From JBCCGI01 sp039029355 (lineage in GTDB: Bacteria > Planctomycetota > UBA1135 > GCA-002686595): DNA of 55,769 nucleotides. A program made the translations under genes and the position numbers. Each line of letters opens with the position of its first letter. Within the stretch, counting starts at the first letter, position 1. Shown piece after piece: positions 1-8,533 of the stretch. Below the pieces are notes generated by a model that saw nothing but the letters and a program-made list of their open reading frames with translations, ran no database searches and was not told the DNA's origin. The DNA is taken from NCBI GenBank assembly GCA_039029355.1, contig JBCCGI010000057.1, forward strand, positions 1-55,769, written 5' to 3'.

Positions 1-582
1 CCCACCACATACCCACCCCCCTGGGTTCATCCGTCGGGCTCTTGGGTGTTGTCGGCGCGTGGGGGGGGGGTTTGTTGGGGGGCGGGGCCCGCGGCGCCCC
101 CCGCGACCGAGGACGACGACGACCAGGGCGCCGCGTTCCCGTTCTTCTCCTTCGACGGCACCGGCTTCCAGCCGCCGATCCAGCAGGGCACGGGAACGCC
201 CGGCTGCGACGGAGCCCAAACGATGGGCGTCAACCTGCCCCCCGCGGTCGGCGCGACCGAGTTCGCCTTCACCTGCGACAACGCTCCGCCCTCCAGCACC
301 GGCTTCCTGACCGTCGGACCTCTGGCGGACGTCGCCGGCTCGGATCCCTTCGGCCTGGGCTTCCTGCTGCACGTCGACCCGGCGGGGAGCCCGCTCGTGC
401 TCTTCGGCTTCGCGAGCGACGCCGACGGCAACGCCGAGTTCGGCCTTCCGATTCCCGACCTCCCGATCCTCCTCGGCGCGACCTGGCACGCCCAGTCGGT
501 CTGGAGCTGGACGAGCTGCTCGCTGCCGCCGGCGGGCTTCAGCAGCTCGAACTTGATCTCGTTCACGTTCCTGCAGCTCTAG
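1..582 (+). CDS. secreted protein, C-terminal part (5' end outside window)
   Basis: The frame is open from the first base of the window, so the start lies upstream or is lost; the GTG at 46 is not convincing because it sits in G-rich, low-quality-looking sequence. From about base 110 the protein is ordinary: a run of acidic residues, then a Gly/Pro/Leu-rich beta-type region with two cysteines that could pair. It ends in a tail (LPIPDLPILLGATWHAQ near the end) of the kind seen on six other exported proteins in this window. A broken copy of its last 21 codons lies at 2770-2832. No enzymatic motif is visible. It is probably the C-terminal domain of an exported protein of unknown function. Confidence 0.6.
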   Translation, partial: PTTYPPPWVHPSGSWVLSARGGGVCWGAGPAAPPATEDDDDQGAAFPFFSFDGTGFQPPIQQGTGTPGCDGAQTMGVNLPPAVGATEFAFTCDNAPPSSTGFLTVGPLADVAGSDPFGLGFLLHVDPAGSPLVLFGFASDADGNAEFGLPIPDLPILLGATWHAQSVWSWTSCSLPPAGFSSSNLISFTFLQL

Positions 583-623
583 GCACCGACGCCGGCCCCC
601 GGCGAAGCCAAGCGATCGACAGA

Positions 624-650
624 CGGCGAGGGCTCTCGGAGCTCTCGCCG
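624..650 (+). terminator. hairpin terminator candidate
   Basis: A 12-bp stem (one G-T wobble) with a 3-base loop lies 41 bases after the stop codon of the preceding gene. It is followed by CCTTCGTTTC rather than a clean T run, so it is only a candidate terminator. Confidence 0.45.
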
Positions 651-1268
651 CCTTCGTTTCGAGCGACGCTCGGAATCGCGCCGAGAAGCAGCGCTCTCCT
701 GGAGCCCCTTCAAGACCCGCGCGACGTCCCGGACCGCGTCTCGACCCATCCAGCACCCGCTTCGACGATGCTGACGCGTGGCGGGTCGAGGCTGGGCACG
801 CGACAAGACCTCGCCCGCCCGCCGGCCATGTAGTCGATAGACGTCACGGCGCCGGGCCAACGCCTGCATCACCACTACGCGCTGTCCCGCTACCCGCTGC
901 TTGCATCGGTTTGCCGGACGGTACAGCCCGCGGCGTCCCAGCGAGGATCCGGCGTGCGCCCTGCCGCGCGAGCTCGGACTGGACGACCGCTGCGAGCGTC
1001 GCGGTGCGGGGGGAGGCGCGCCGCCCGCGACCTGGAGAAGAGGCTGTGCCCGTCCGGGCCGGAGCGTCTGCCGTCTCCGCCTGCCAGCGGCGCTTCCACC
1101 GAAGATCGAAGAACGGAGTTCGGACCGACACACGACGCGCGTTCTCACGGCACCGACGGCGAAGACGGCACCACGACGCGACCGAGCGGTGGCGTTAAGG
1201 TGGTGCCTCAGGTCCAGGTGTCTCCGGGCAAGGGCAAGCCCAAGACCAAGTAGCGCAGCAGCGCTCGC
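651..1268 (+). other. gene-free stretch, probably decayed sequence
   Basis: No frame shows protein-like composition or a credible start. The longer open frames on both strands are Arg/Ala/Pro/Ser-rich, as expected for chance frames at this GC. The only protein-like fragment is a short lysine-rich stretch ending at the TAG at 1251-1253 (VQVSPGKGKPKTK), which could be the remnant of a gene tail. With the interrupted gene and duplicated tail downstream, the area looks as if it is being lost. Confidence 0.4.
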
Positions 1269-1292
1269 GTGCAGCCACCGACGAGAGGAGAG

Positions 1293-2741
1293 ATGCGTAC
1301 GCACACCACCGCGAAGCGCTGGGCCTTCGTCGCTGCGATCGTCGGGTTCTGCCTGCTCGCCTACCTGATTGGACGTCCCGCCCGAGGGCGGGGAGACTCG
1401 CCGGAGGTCACGGGTTCCGCCACGGCCCCGGTCGCCGATCGGGCCCGGGACGCGCCCCCTCCCTTCTTGGGCGCCGATCGTCGCACGTCGGTCGGCGCCG
1501 GAACGGGCCCAGCGCTTCCCGAGGACGGCTCGGCGGCCGGCGCGATCGTGGACGTTGAGGTCGTCGACGAGGATGGGCTTGGCGTTCCCGGCGTCAGCGT
1601 CGAGCTGCGACGCGCGCAGGAGGCGCTCGCCGCGGGGGTTTCCGACGAGCTGGGACGGAGGCGCTTCACCGGGCTCTCGCCGGGCCCCTTCTTCGTGCAC
1701 GTGCTCGGCCCCCTCCCTCGCGGGTACCTGCCACCCTGGAAGCAGGATGTCGTCACGCCCTGGGGAGACGGGCGGTTCTTCGCCCGCGAGCACCGGGTCG
1801 AGGGGACGGGCGCCCACACGGTCGTGGTCGTCACCGTCTTCCGCGCGGCGAGGGTCTGGGGCCACGTGCTCGGCCCCGCCGGCGAGCCCGTCGCCGGCGC
1901 CCACGTCACGCTGGCGGCCTGGCCCGCTGGACTCGAGGCCCTGAGCTTCCACGCGCAAACCGACGCGGCCGGCTACTTCGAGCTCGCGGACGTGTACCCC
2001 AACGAGTGTCGCCGTCAGCTCTCGTTCGAGCCCGGGCACGCCTACGCCGAGCTCGCACGGCCCTTCCCGGACGACGTCCTCGTCACCCCCGACTCAACCA
2101 TATCGCGCACGCTTCAACTCGGAAGCGGCGAGGTCACCGTCCGCGGCCGGGTCTTGGACGAGCTGGATCGCCCCGTTCCCGACCTGAGCGTGCGCCTGAT
2201 GTACTTCTAGGAAGGCGCCGGCATCGTTGCGGGGCGCCAACGGTTGGGCGTCAACGACTCGATCTGCGTCACCCAGACCGACGCGCAGGGCGCCTACGTG
2301 GTCGAGGGCGTCCCGAAAGCACCGATTCGCATCCGCGCCGGCCTCGAGGGCGTCGACCACAGCCAGCCCGAGCTCTCGATGCTCAGGCGTCTGCCGCGCC
2401 CGGTGACGGTCGACCTAAGCGTCGGCGGCACCACGATCGAGCTTCCCCCCATCCTCGCCGAACGCAACCCCGCCTACGTGCTCGTCGGACAGATCGACCT
2501 GGACCCGACGTGGGCGGCGCGGCAAGCGGTCGCGCTCACCGACGTGCGGGTCACGATCGAAGCGGACGGAGGTCGGCACGAGCTGAAGGTCGAGCGCCTC
2601 GGCGGCTTCCGCTGGTCGGCTCATCCACCCCCGGCAAACGCCACGCTGTTGCTGAGCGTCCCCGAGACGCACGTCGAGGCGACCCGGCTGCTGGAGACCG
2701 CTCCGCGGACCTACCAGCGGCTCACGGTTCCCCTGCCTTGA
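1293..2741 (+). pseudogene. carboxypeptidase-regulatory-like protein, interrupted by in-frame TAG
   Basis: ATG at 1293 is chosen over GTG at 1269 because GAGAGGAG lies just before it. The product starts with a short basic segment and one membrane span (WAFVAAIVGFCLLAYLIG), then extracellular beta-sandwich repeats of the carboxypeptidase-regulatory-like type (VVDEDGLGVPGVSVELR; GHVLGPAGEPVAGAHVTL; VRGRVLDELDRPVPDLSVRL). A TAG at 2208-2210 stops the frame in the middle of the third repeat. The same frame continues at once with homologous-looking sequence (CVTQTDAQGAYVVEGVP) to a TGA at 2741. No shift is needed, so this is a single nonsense change, a sequencing error or readthrough. Intact length would be about 482 residues. 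Function unknown; probably cell-surface. Confidence 0.7.
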
Positions 2742-2769
2742 GCCGAAGCACTCGTGGGGCCGGCCGAGT

Positions 2770-2832
2770 CGCTCGCTGCCGCCGGCGGGCTTCCGCAACT
2801 CAAACCCAGTCTCGTTCACGTTCTTGCACCTG
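2770..2832 (+). pseudogene. broken copy of the tail of the first gene
   Basis: In one frame this reads RSLPPAGFRNSNPVSFTFLH, matching CSLPPAGFSSSNLISFTFLQ encoded at 517-579. By hand count 52 of 63 bases and 15 of 21 residues agree. No open frame with a start leads into it, and the stop codon is not kept. It follows the interrupted gene by about 30 bases. It is best read as what remains of a second family member after deletion or recombination. The following 2833-2998 holds nothing recognisable except a small C/G palindrome near 2930. Confidence 0.6.
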
Positions 2833-2986
2833 GGCGACTGCCCCCCCAACGACGCGAGCGCAACGCAAGCCGGCAAAGAGCCCTCCGAGTCCGCGCCGTA
2901 TCGATTGAGAACGCGGGGTTCCCCCGGGGGCCACCCGCGCCGGAGCGCTTGCTACACCCCCAAACACCACCGCCCGGCACGCGAAC

Positions 2987-2992
2987 TAGACT
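2987..2992 (+). promoter_or_regulatory. TAGACT box, likely -10 of a leaderless transcript
   Basis: TAGACT sits six bases before the ATG at 2999, with no Shine-Dalgarno sequence between. That spacing would place the transcription start at or next to the start codon. Similar boxes precede several other genes here. Confidence 0.4.
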
Positions 2993-2998
2993 CGGGGA

Positions 2999-3670
2999 AT
3001 GCTCCCGCTTTGCCTCCTGCTCGCCCCGCCTTGCCCGCCCGTCCAGGACCTCGGTCTCGGCGATCTGCGCCGGATGTTCCCGGCCGTGAGCGACGCCCGC
3101 GCCGCCGGGTTCGCCGACCTCGACATGGACGGCGCGGTCGACGCGATCCTGAGCCTGCGCGAGACGCTCTTCGTCGCGCACGGGCAGGGAGACGGAGCCT
3201 TCGAGTGGGACGGCCGGGAGTTCCCGGTCACCGGCGTCGACTACTTCTCCGACAGCTACCCGTCGTTCCTCGGCGTCTTCGACGTCGAGAACGACGGCGA
3301 CTTCGACGTGCTCTTCGACGGCGTCGCCCAGCTCGACGGAACGCTGCGGCACGTCGCGTGGCGCACGCTCGCGGCCCGGGGTCGCACTCTGGTCTTGGAG
3401 GTCTATGGCTCGACGCGCACGCCGTGGTCGCTCGCGGGCTCGGCGCTCGCCGGAGAGGTCGCACTGCCGCCCTTCGGGCTGCTCTTCCTCGACCCGGCGG
3501 CGTTCTTCGTGGCGGCCGGTGGGATCGTCCCCGCGGACGGCAAGGTCGAGCTGACGATCTCGGTGCCGACCACTCCGGGGCTCGCCGGCGCGCCGTTCTA
3601 TTGGCAGGCGGTCGCCGGCTTGCCGTTGGGCCTGAGCAACCGCGAAACGACGACGATCGTGTCGCTGTAG
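2999..3670 (+). CDS. small secreted protein with FG-GAP/VCBS-like segment
   Basis: The start has a short hydrophobic segment (MLPLCLLLAPPCPP) that could serve as a weak signal peptide. Residues about 35-110 contain two Asp/Gly motifs typical of calcium-binding FG-GAP or VCBS repeats (FADLDMDGAVDAI and FDVENDGDFDVLF), usually blades of a beta-propeller; two are too few for a full propeller. The last 100 or so residues form the beta-rich tail seen on other exported proteins in the window (GLAGAPFYWQAVAGLPLGLSN). The 223-residue length suggests a minimal member. Function not recognised; export is inferred. A TAGACT box precedes the start. Confidence 0.7.
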   Translation: MLPLCLLLAPPCPPVQDLGLGDLRRMFPAVSDARAAGFADLDMDGAVDAILSLRETLFVAHGQGDGAFEWDGREFPVTGVDYFSDSYPSFLGVFDVENDGDFDVLFDGVAQLDGTLRHVAWRTLAARGRTLVLEVYGSTRTPWSLAGSALAGEVALPPFGLLFLDPAAFFVAAGGIVPADGKVELTISVPTTPGLAGAPFYWQAVAGLPLGLSNRETTTIVSL

Positions 3671-3735
3671 CGACTTGCGAAGGGAACGGCTTCAGTCGCA
3701 AGAGCCGTCGCCCGAAGGGCCGGCGAAGCCTAGCG

Positions 3736-3811
3736 TGGTGGGCCGCACTGGACTTGAACCAGTAACTTCCACGCTGTGAACATGGCACTCTACCAATTGA
3801 GTTAGCGGCCC
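3736..3811 (-). tRNA. tRNA-Val (anticodon CAC)
   Basis: On the minus strand all four arms fold: a 7-bp acceptor (GGGCCGC/GCGGCCC), a D arm (ACTC/GAGT), an anticodon arm (CCATG/CGTGG) with loop TTCACAG giving anticodon CAC, and a T arm (ACTGG/CCAGT) with loop TTCAAGT. The discriminator base is A and the CCA end is encoded in the DNA. The anticodon reads GUG (valine). Confidence 0.95.
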
Positions 3812-4021
3812 AGCGAGGCGGAGACTGTAGTGCTCCGGGGAAGCGGGGGCAAGCCCCTGGCGGAGCACATCGGCAGGGTCTCCGAGAAAGCGGGACGCGG
3901 GGGCGAGGGGGGCTCGGCTCGGACTGTGCGCGTCGGTTAGCTGGACCGCGCGCGGCACCGTGCGCCGCCGTCGGCGAGGCCCGCTACGGGTGCACGGGAG
4001 GCGCGTGCCGGACGGCGCGGC

Positions 4022-4738
4022 CTAGGAGCCTAGCTTGGCCTGGGTCAGCTCGCGGACGCGCTTTTCGGCGCGGCGGAGGAGCATGCGGACGGCGTCCTCG
4101 GTGCGGCCGTCCATCTGTTCGCCGGCCTGGCGCAGGGTGAGGCCCTGGAAGAACACCAGGGTGATGGCCTTGCGGTGGTCGGGGGAGAGATCTTCGAGCG
4201 CCTCGCGGACGATCTCGAACTCCTCGTTGCGCTGGACGACGCGGGTGACCGAGAGGTCGTCGGCGGCGGGCTCGTGGAAGGAGCGCGTGTCGTCGGCGCT
4301 CGGCTTGGCCGGCTCCATGGTGCGCTCGCGGGACACGTCGCGCTTGCCGGCGGCGTAGTACTCGGCCTTGTCGCGGATCTTGTTGTGCAGGATCTGCATC
4401 AGCCAGCGCAGGAGCGAGTTCTCGCCGCGGTACTCGTAGCGGCCGAAGTCGCGGGTGGCCTCGCGGAAGGTCGTTTGGGCGAGGTCGTCGGCCTCTTCCT
4501 TGAGCTTCAGCTTGGGGCCCAAGCGGCGGCGGGCGATCTCGACCATGAAGCCGTGGTAGCGCGCGAAGAGCTCGTTGAGCGCTTCGACATCGCCCCCGTG
4601 GGCGGACTCGACGAGCTTGCGGGTCGCGTCGTCCTTCTGAAGAGACGCACGGAACCCGTCTTCGTCCTCGTCCTGGGTCGGCGAGAACGGCTGCAGCTCG
4701 TCCTTCTTGGGTTCCTGGGTTGAATCGGAGGGGTTCAT
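4022..4738 (-). CDS. ECF-type RNA polymerase sigma factor
   Basis: The 238-residue protein has an acidic N-terminal extension of about 40 residues, then sigma region 2 (FARYHGFMVEIARRRLG; DDLAQTTFREA; NSLLRWLMQILHNKIRDK) that binds core polymerase and the -10 element. A linker with an acidic stretch follows, then region 4 (LSPDHRKAITLVFFQGLTLR and a helix-turn-helix) that reads the -35 element. It lacks regions 1 and 3, as expected for an extracytoplasmic-function sigma factor. The ATG has a GGAGAAG ribosome site about ten bases upstream. No anti-sigma gene is adjacent, so its control is not visible. The long acidic leader is unusual and might be autoinhibitory. Confidence 0.9.
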   Translation of the reverse strand: MNPSDSTQEPKKDELQPFSPTQDEDEDGFRASLQKDDATRKLVESAHGGDVEALNELFARYHGFMVEIARRRLGPKLKLKEEADDLAQTTFREATRDFGRYEYRGENSLLRWLMQILHNKIRDKAEYYAAGKRDVSRERTMEPAKPSADDTRSFHEPAADDLSVTRVVQRNEEFEIVREALEDLSPDHRKAITLVFFQGLTLRQAGEQMDGRTEDAVRMLLRRAEKRVRELTQAKLGS

Positions 4739-4921
4739 GGGGAGCTTCTCCTAACGTTATCGCCGTTCTCAGGCTTTGGCCAGATGAGCAAGGTTCGGGC
4801 CGCAGGGAACGGGAAAAAGCTTCCATCGGGGGCCCAGGACGGGCCCTGGCGGGCTCACCCGACGTCCTCAACAAACGCGCGGCCGGGCTCGCCCAGCTCG
4901 CGATCCGGTGAGGACTTCCGC

Positions 4922-7039
4922 CTAGGTCTCCTGCCCAGCCACCTTCAGGAACGCCTCCTCGTCCAGCAGGGAGACCCCCAGCTCCTCGGCCTTCTTCCTC
5001 TTCGAGCCGGGGCTCTCTCCGACGACCACGTAGTCGGTTTTCTTGCTGACCGACGACACGACGCGGCCGCCGAGGTCTTCGACCAGCCGCTTGGCCTCGG
5101 CCCGGGAGAGGCTCTCCAGCGTGCCGGTCAGCACGACCGTCTTGCCCTGCAGAGCACCCTCGCCGCCACCCGCGGCAGCCTCCAGCGGCTGCACCTCGAC
5201 GCCGCCTTCGGCCAGGCGCGCGAGGAAGGCCTGGTTGCGCTCACCGCGGAACCAGCCGGCGATGCTCTTCGCCATCTCGGGGCCGATGCCCTCGAGGTCT
5301 TCGAGCTCCTCCTCGCTGGCCGCGGCCAGGGCGTCGACGCCATCCTCGAAGGCCCGCGCGAGCAGGCGCGCCGTCGCGGTGCCGACCTCGGGGATCGCGA
5401 GGGCGACCAGGAAGCGGTCGAAGGGCACCTTGCGCCGCTCTTCCAGCTCGGCCATCAGGTTGTCGACGCTCTTCTCGCCCCAGCGCTCGAGCTCGATCAG
5501 CCGCGCGGGGTCGAGGTGGAACACGTCCGGCGGCGTGGCGAGCAGCCCCGCGGCGACGAGCTGTTCGATCAGCTTCTTGCCGAGGCGCTCGATCTCGAAC
5601 GCCCCGCGCCCGGCGAGCAGCGTCGCACGCCCCACGAGCTGCGGCGGGCAGTCGAGGCCGTTGGGGCACGTCCAGTACTTGCCGGTCTCCTGCGCCGACG
5701 TCCCGCAGGCTGGGCACTCCGCGGGCATCGCGAAGGGCTCGCCGAAGCGCCAGGTCACGCCGGAGCGCACGTCGCCCTCCTCGTCGCGCAGGGACTCGGG
5801 CAGCTCGCCGTCCCAGCCCTTGGGTGCCCGGCCCTTGGCCTTCTTGGCCACGCCCATCACCTGGGGAATCACGTCGCCGGCGCGCTCGAGGAACACGCGG
5901 TCGCCGATCCGCACCCCCAGCTTTTCGACGTGGTCAGCGTTGTGGAGCGTGGTGTGCCGAACGGTCACGCCCCCCACCTCGACCGCGTCGACGTGGGCGC
6001 GCGGGGTCAGCCGTCCGACCGGCCCGACCTGCACCTCGATCGCGCGCAGCACGCTGGTCGCCTCGACCGGCGCGAACTTGTGCGCGTACTGCCAGCGCAT
6101 CGCGCGCGCGGTGCGGCCGAGGCGCTCGCGCAACCCGAGGTCGTCGAGCTTGGCGACGACGCCATCCATGTCGAAGGGGATCTCGAAGCGCCGCGCCTCG
6201 ATGTCGTCGTGGTAGGCGACACAGGCGTCGAGGCCGGTCACGGTCTGCCCGAAGCCCGAGTCCGGCAGCCCCCACTCGAGCAGTGCCGCGCTCAGCTCGC
6301 CGTTCGTCGCGAAGGATTCGTCACCGTCGTAGTCGGCAACCGCCCACACGTGGAACTCGAGCGGGTACTTGGTCACCTCGGCCGGGTCGTTGCGGCGCAG
6401 AGCCCCCGAGGTCGCGTTGCGCGGATTCGCCAGCACCGGCTGCCCGGCCGCCTCGCGCCGCTCGTTGTAGCGCGCAAAGCGCTCGCGCTGCATCACGACC
6501 TCGCCGCGGATCTCGATGCGCCGCGGCGCGGGGCGCTTCTTCGTGACGAGCTGCAGCGGGATGTTCCGCACGGTCCGCAGGTTGGCGGTGATGTCCTCGC
6601 CGACGCGCCCGTCCCCCCGCGTCAGGCCGCGCACCAGCGCGCCGTCCTCGTAGATCAGCGCCGCGCTGACGCCGTCGAACTTGGGCTCGACCGACCAGAC
6701 GAGGCCGTCGCCGTCCTCGAGCTTGAGGAAGCGCAGGATTTTCTCCTCGAACTCGCGCACCTCTTCGACCGCAAACAAGCTCTCGATGGAGAGCATCGGC
6801 ACGCGGTGCTCGACCTTGTCGAAGCCCACGCCTTCGGGCAGCGGCGCGCCCACGCGCTGGGTCGGGCTGTCGGGGGCGAGCAGCTCGGGATGCTGCTCCT
6901 CGAGCGCCTGCAGCTCGCGGAACAGCGCGTCGTACTCGGCGTCGGAGATCTCCGGACGCGACTCTAGGTAGTACAGCCGGTCGTGGCGCAGCAGCTCGGA
7001 CCGCAGGTCGGCTGCGCGCTTGGCATCGGTCTTCGGCAT
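4922..7039 (-). CDS. ligA: NAD-dependent DNA ligase
   Basis: LigA seals nicks in replication and repair by transferring AMP from NAD to an active-site lysine, then to the 5' phosphate. The 705-residue product has every expected part: the Ia domain for NMN (HDRLYYLESRPEISDAEYD), the adenylation motif PKFDG with catalytic Lys near residue 120, the OB fold, a four-cysteine zinc finger (CPACG ... CPNGLDC), helix-hairpin-helix repeats (LEDLEGIGPEMAKSIAGWF) and a C-terminal BRCT domain (KTVVLTGTLESLSRAEAK). Length is normal for the family. The start at 7039 is one base after the cdd stop, so the two are translated together; a longer reading into cdd is not supported. Confidence 0.97.
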   Translation of the reverse strand: MPKTDAKRAADLRSELLRHDRLYYLESRPEISDAEYDALFRELQALEEQHPELLAPDSPTQRVGAPLPEGVGFDKVEHRVPMLSIESLFAVEEVREFEEKILRFLKLEDGDGLVWSVEPKFDGVSAALIYEDGALVRGLTRGDGRVGEDITANLRTVRNIPLQLVTKKRPAPRRIEIRGEVVMQRERFARYNERREAAGQPVLANPRNATSGALRRNDPAEVTKYPLEFHVWAVADYDGDESFATNGELSAALLEWGLPDSGFGQTVTGLDACVAYHDDIEARRFEIPFDMDGVVAKLDDLGLRERLGRTARAMRWQYAHKFAPVEATSVLRAIEVQVGPVGRLTPRAHVDAVEVGGVTVRHTTLHNADHVEKLGVRIGDRVFLERAGDVIPQVMGVAKKAKGRAPKGWDGELPESLRDEEGDVRSGVTWRFGEPFAMPAECPACGTSAQETGKYWTCPNGLDCPPQLVGRATLLAGRGAFEIERLGKKLIEQLVAAGLLATPPDVFHLDPARLIELERWGEKSVDNLMAELEERRKVPFDRFLVALAIPEVGTATARLLARAFEDGVDALAAASEEELEDLEGIGPEMAKSIAGWFRGERNQAFLARLAEGGVEVQPLEAAAGGGEGALQGKTVVLTGTLESLSRAEAKRLVEDLGGRVVSSVSKKTDYVVVGESPGSKRKKAEELGVSLLDEEAFLKVAGQET

Positions 7040-7040
7040 G

Positions 7041-7436
7041 TCAGCGCAGGTCTTCCGGTCCCATCGCGCTCGGGAGGAGCTCGCGCAGCGTCGTCTCGAG
7101 CCGCCCGCCGCCCGAGCCCTCGACGACCACGCGCAGGTCGAGGCCGAACTCGGACAGGAACTGGCGGCACGCTCCGCACGGCGGCAGCGCGTGGGCCATG
7201 TTGCTCCAGATGGCGATCGCCGTGAACTCGGTGGCTCCGTCGGCCACCGCGCGCATGCAGGCGCCGCGCTCGGCGCAGATGGTGACGCCGTAGCTGGCGT
7301 TCTCGACGTTGCAGCCGGGGAAGACGCGGCCGTCCTTCGCCAGCAGCGCCGCCCCGACGCGCACCTTGGAATAAGGACTGTGCGCGGCGGACGCGACCTG
7401 CCGCGCGGCGGCCAGAAGCTCGGCGTCGGTGGGCAT
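7041..7436 (-). CDS. cdd: cytidine deaminase
   Basis: The enzyme deaminates cytidine and deoxycytidine to uridine and deoxyuridine in pyrimidine salvage. The 131-residue product has the zinc and catalytic motifs CAERGA (Cys and the proton-shuttling Glu) and PCGACRQ (two more Cys ligands), plus substrate-binding CNVENASYG. Starting at MPTDAEL gives the normal length for the small tetrameric class; a GTG at 7526 would add 30 residues that look unlike the family. There is no strong ribosome site for either. The stop is one base before ligA. Confidence 0.93.
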   Translation of the reverse strand: MPTDAELLAAARQVASAAHSPYSKVRVGAALLAKDGRVFPGCNVENASYGVTICAERGACMRAVADGATEFTAIAIWSNMAHALPPCGACRQFLSEFGLDLRVVVEGSGGGRLETTLRELLPSAMGPEDLR

Positions 7437-7590
7437 GGGACGGGCATTGTCGTCGTCCGCGGCCGGGTCGTCCAGGCTGGCCCGCCGGAGGACGCCCCGC
7501 CCTGCCCGCAGCGCGGCCGAGCGCACTTCGACGCGCCCGTAGGCAGGCAGTGCCGCTCGCTCCGCCGCCCCTCGGCAAGAGAGGGCGCCA

Positions 7591-8010
7591 CTAGAAAGGC
7601 GCCTCGTCTTCGAGCTCCATCGCCCGCTGGTAGCCCGCGTAGGGCACGCGCAGGCACTGGACGCGGCGGCCGCTGACCGGATCGTCGCGCTCCTCGGGCA
7701 CGAAGGTCGCTTGGACGCAGCGGCCGACGAGATCCTCGGGCTCGAGCGACACCCAGCCGTTGGTGTCGAAGCCCAACCGGTCGAGCACGTACTTCACCCG
7801 CGGCAGCCCGCGCTCGCTCCACACCAGTCCATCCCAGCCCGCCGTCCGTCCGGCGTACTCGCCGACGGCCACCTCGAGCCGCACCGCCCAGCGTTCCGAC
7901 CCGTCGCGCGTGGCTCCCGGACGGACTTCGGAGATCTGGCAGGTGTACTTGCCCTCGGGGATCGAGGCGAACGACTGGATCTCGCCTATCTGACTCAGGT
8001 CTTTCTGCAT
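7591..8010 (-). CDS. DUF669-like protein, possible ssDNA binding
   Basis: ATG at 8010 has AAGGAG placed eight bases upstream. The 139-residue product runs IPEGKYTCQISEVRPG, VGEYAGRTAGWDGLV, LPRVKYVLDRLGF and LVGRCVQATFVPEE. This order (an EGKY strand, a repeated strand ending in G, a helix with YVLDRLG and a GR strand) resembles DUF669 proteins, often phage-encoded and thought to bind single-stranded DNA. The match is by eye and uncertain. No other phage genes are nearby; the neighbours are a hypothetical gene and cdd-ligA, so a role in DNA metabolism fits but is not shown. Confidence 0.6.
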   Translation of the reverse strand: MQKDLSQIGEIQSFASIPEGKYTCQISEVRPGATRDGSERWAVRLEVAVGEYAGRTAGWDGLVWSERGLPRVKYVLDRLGFDTNGWVSLEPEDLVGRCVQATFVPEERDDPVSGRRVQCLRVPYAGYQRAMELEDEAPF

Positions 8011-8113
8011 CGCTTGCTCCTTGCCGATGATCGGCTCGACCCGGAGACCAACGGAGCCCGCGATGGTTGCAGCTTTTCCGCGCCGTTTCGCCCGCCGCGG
8101 CGCGTGCCCGCGA

Positions 8114-8518
8114 CTAAGAAGCGCCGGAGTCCGCGATCTTCGCGCGCAGGTCCTCCAGGAGCCCGACGAACCTGCGCCGCTCGTCGCCGGCCTTGAGGCG
8201 CGCGGGGAAGGTCGCGATCCAGTGCATGTAGGCGCGGTCGGCGTGGCCCGCCTCGGCCGCCAGCTGCTCGGGCGACGGAAGCACCTCGCGCTGCAGCACC
8301 TCGATGGCGTGCTCGAGCTCTTCGGGGGACGCGAACCAGACCTCGTGACCGAGGTGCTCGGCGATGTAGAGCGGCCAGCCGTCCTCGGCCTTGGGAGGGA
8401 GCTCGGGATCGAAGGTCGTCGCCTTGGCCCAGACCTCGTGGTCGAGGGGCCGGTGGACCCAGAAGGTGAGCGGGCCGGTCTTGCGAGCGGGGACCATCTT
8501 GATGCGAAAACGCGCCAT
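8114..8518 (-). CDS. conserved-looking hypothetical protein
   Basis: The 134-residue product begins MARFRIKMVPARKTGPLTF, is rich in Trp, His and Glu, and contains a helical C-terminal half (PEELEHAIEVLQREVLPSPE; FVGLLEDLRAKIADS). It has no signal peptide, no membrane span and no motif I recognise. Protein-like composition and an intact frame support a real cytosolic protein. It is first in a leftward group with the DUF669-like gene, cdd and ligA, with gaps of about 100 and 150 bases, so common transcription is possible. A TAGGGT box six bases before the ATG and no ribosome site suggest a leaderless message. A miniature mobile element begins 15 bases upstream. Confidence 0.65.
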   Translation of the reverse strand: MARFRIKMVPARKTGPLTFWVHRPLDHEVWAKATTFDPELPPKAEDGWPLYIAEHLGHEVWFASPEELEHAIEVLQREVLPSPEQLAAEAGHADRAYMHWIATFPARLKAGDERRRFVGLLEDLRAKIADSGAS

Positions 8519-8524
8519 CCCGGC

Positions 8525-8530
8525 ACCCTA
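8525..8530 (-). promoter_or_regulatory. TAGGGT box, likely -10 of a leaderless transcript
   Basis: On the minus strand TAGGGT ends six bases before the ATG at 8518, with no ribosome-binding site between. The end of the miniature element lies three bases further upstream, so any -35 contact would fall inside the element. Confidence 0.35.
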
Positions 8531-8533
8531 GCG

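Noticed and set aside
954..1253. 99-residue frame ending in a lysine-rich tail
   Set aside because: Only the last 15 or so residues look protein-like; the rest is chance sequence, so it is noted only as a possible remnant.
579..2039. 486-residue minus-strand frame
   Set aside because: Opposite the split surface gene; composition Arg/Gly-rich and no motif or start signal.
3692..3958. 88-residue frame on the minus strand over the tRNA
   Set aside because: It contains the tRNA read as protein (LTQLVECHVHSVEVTGSSPV), a familiar false gene.
4784..6967. Long plus-strand frame opposite ligA
   Set aside because: It is the antisense of ligA, with His/Arg/Leu-rich composition typical of chance frames at high GC.
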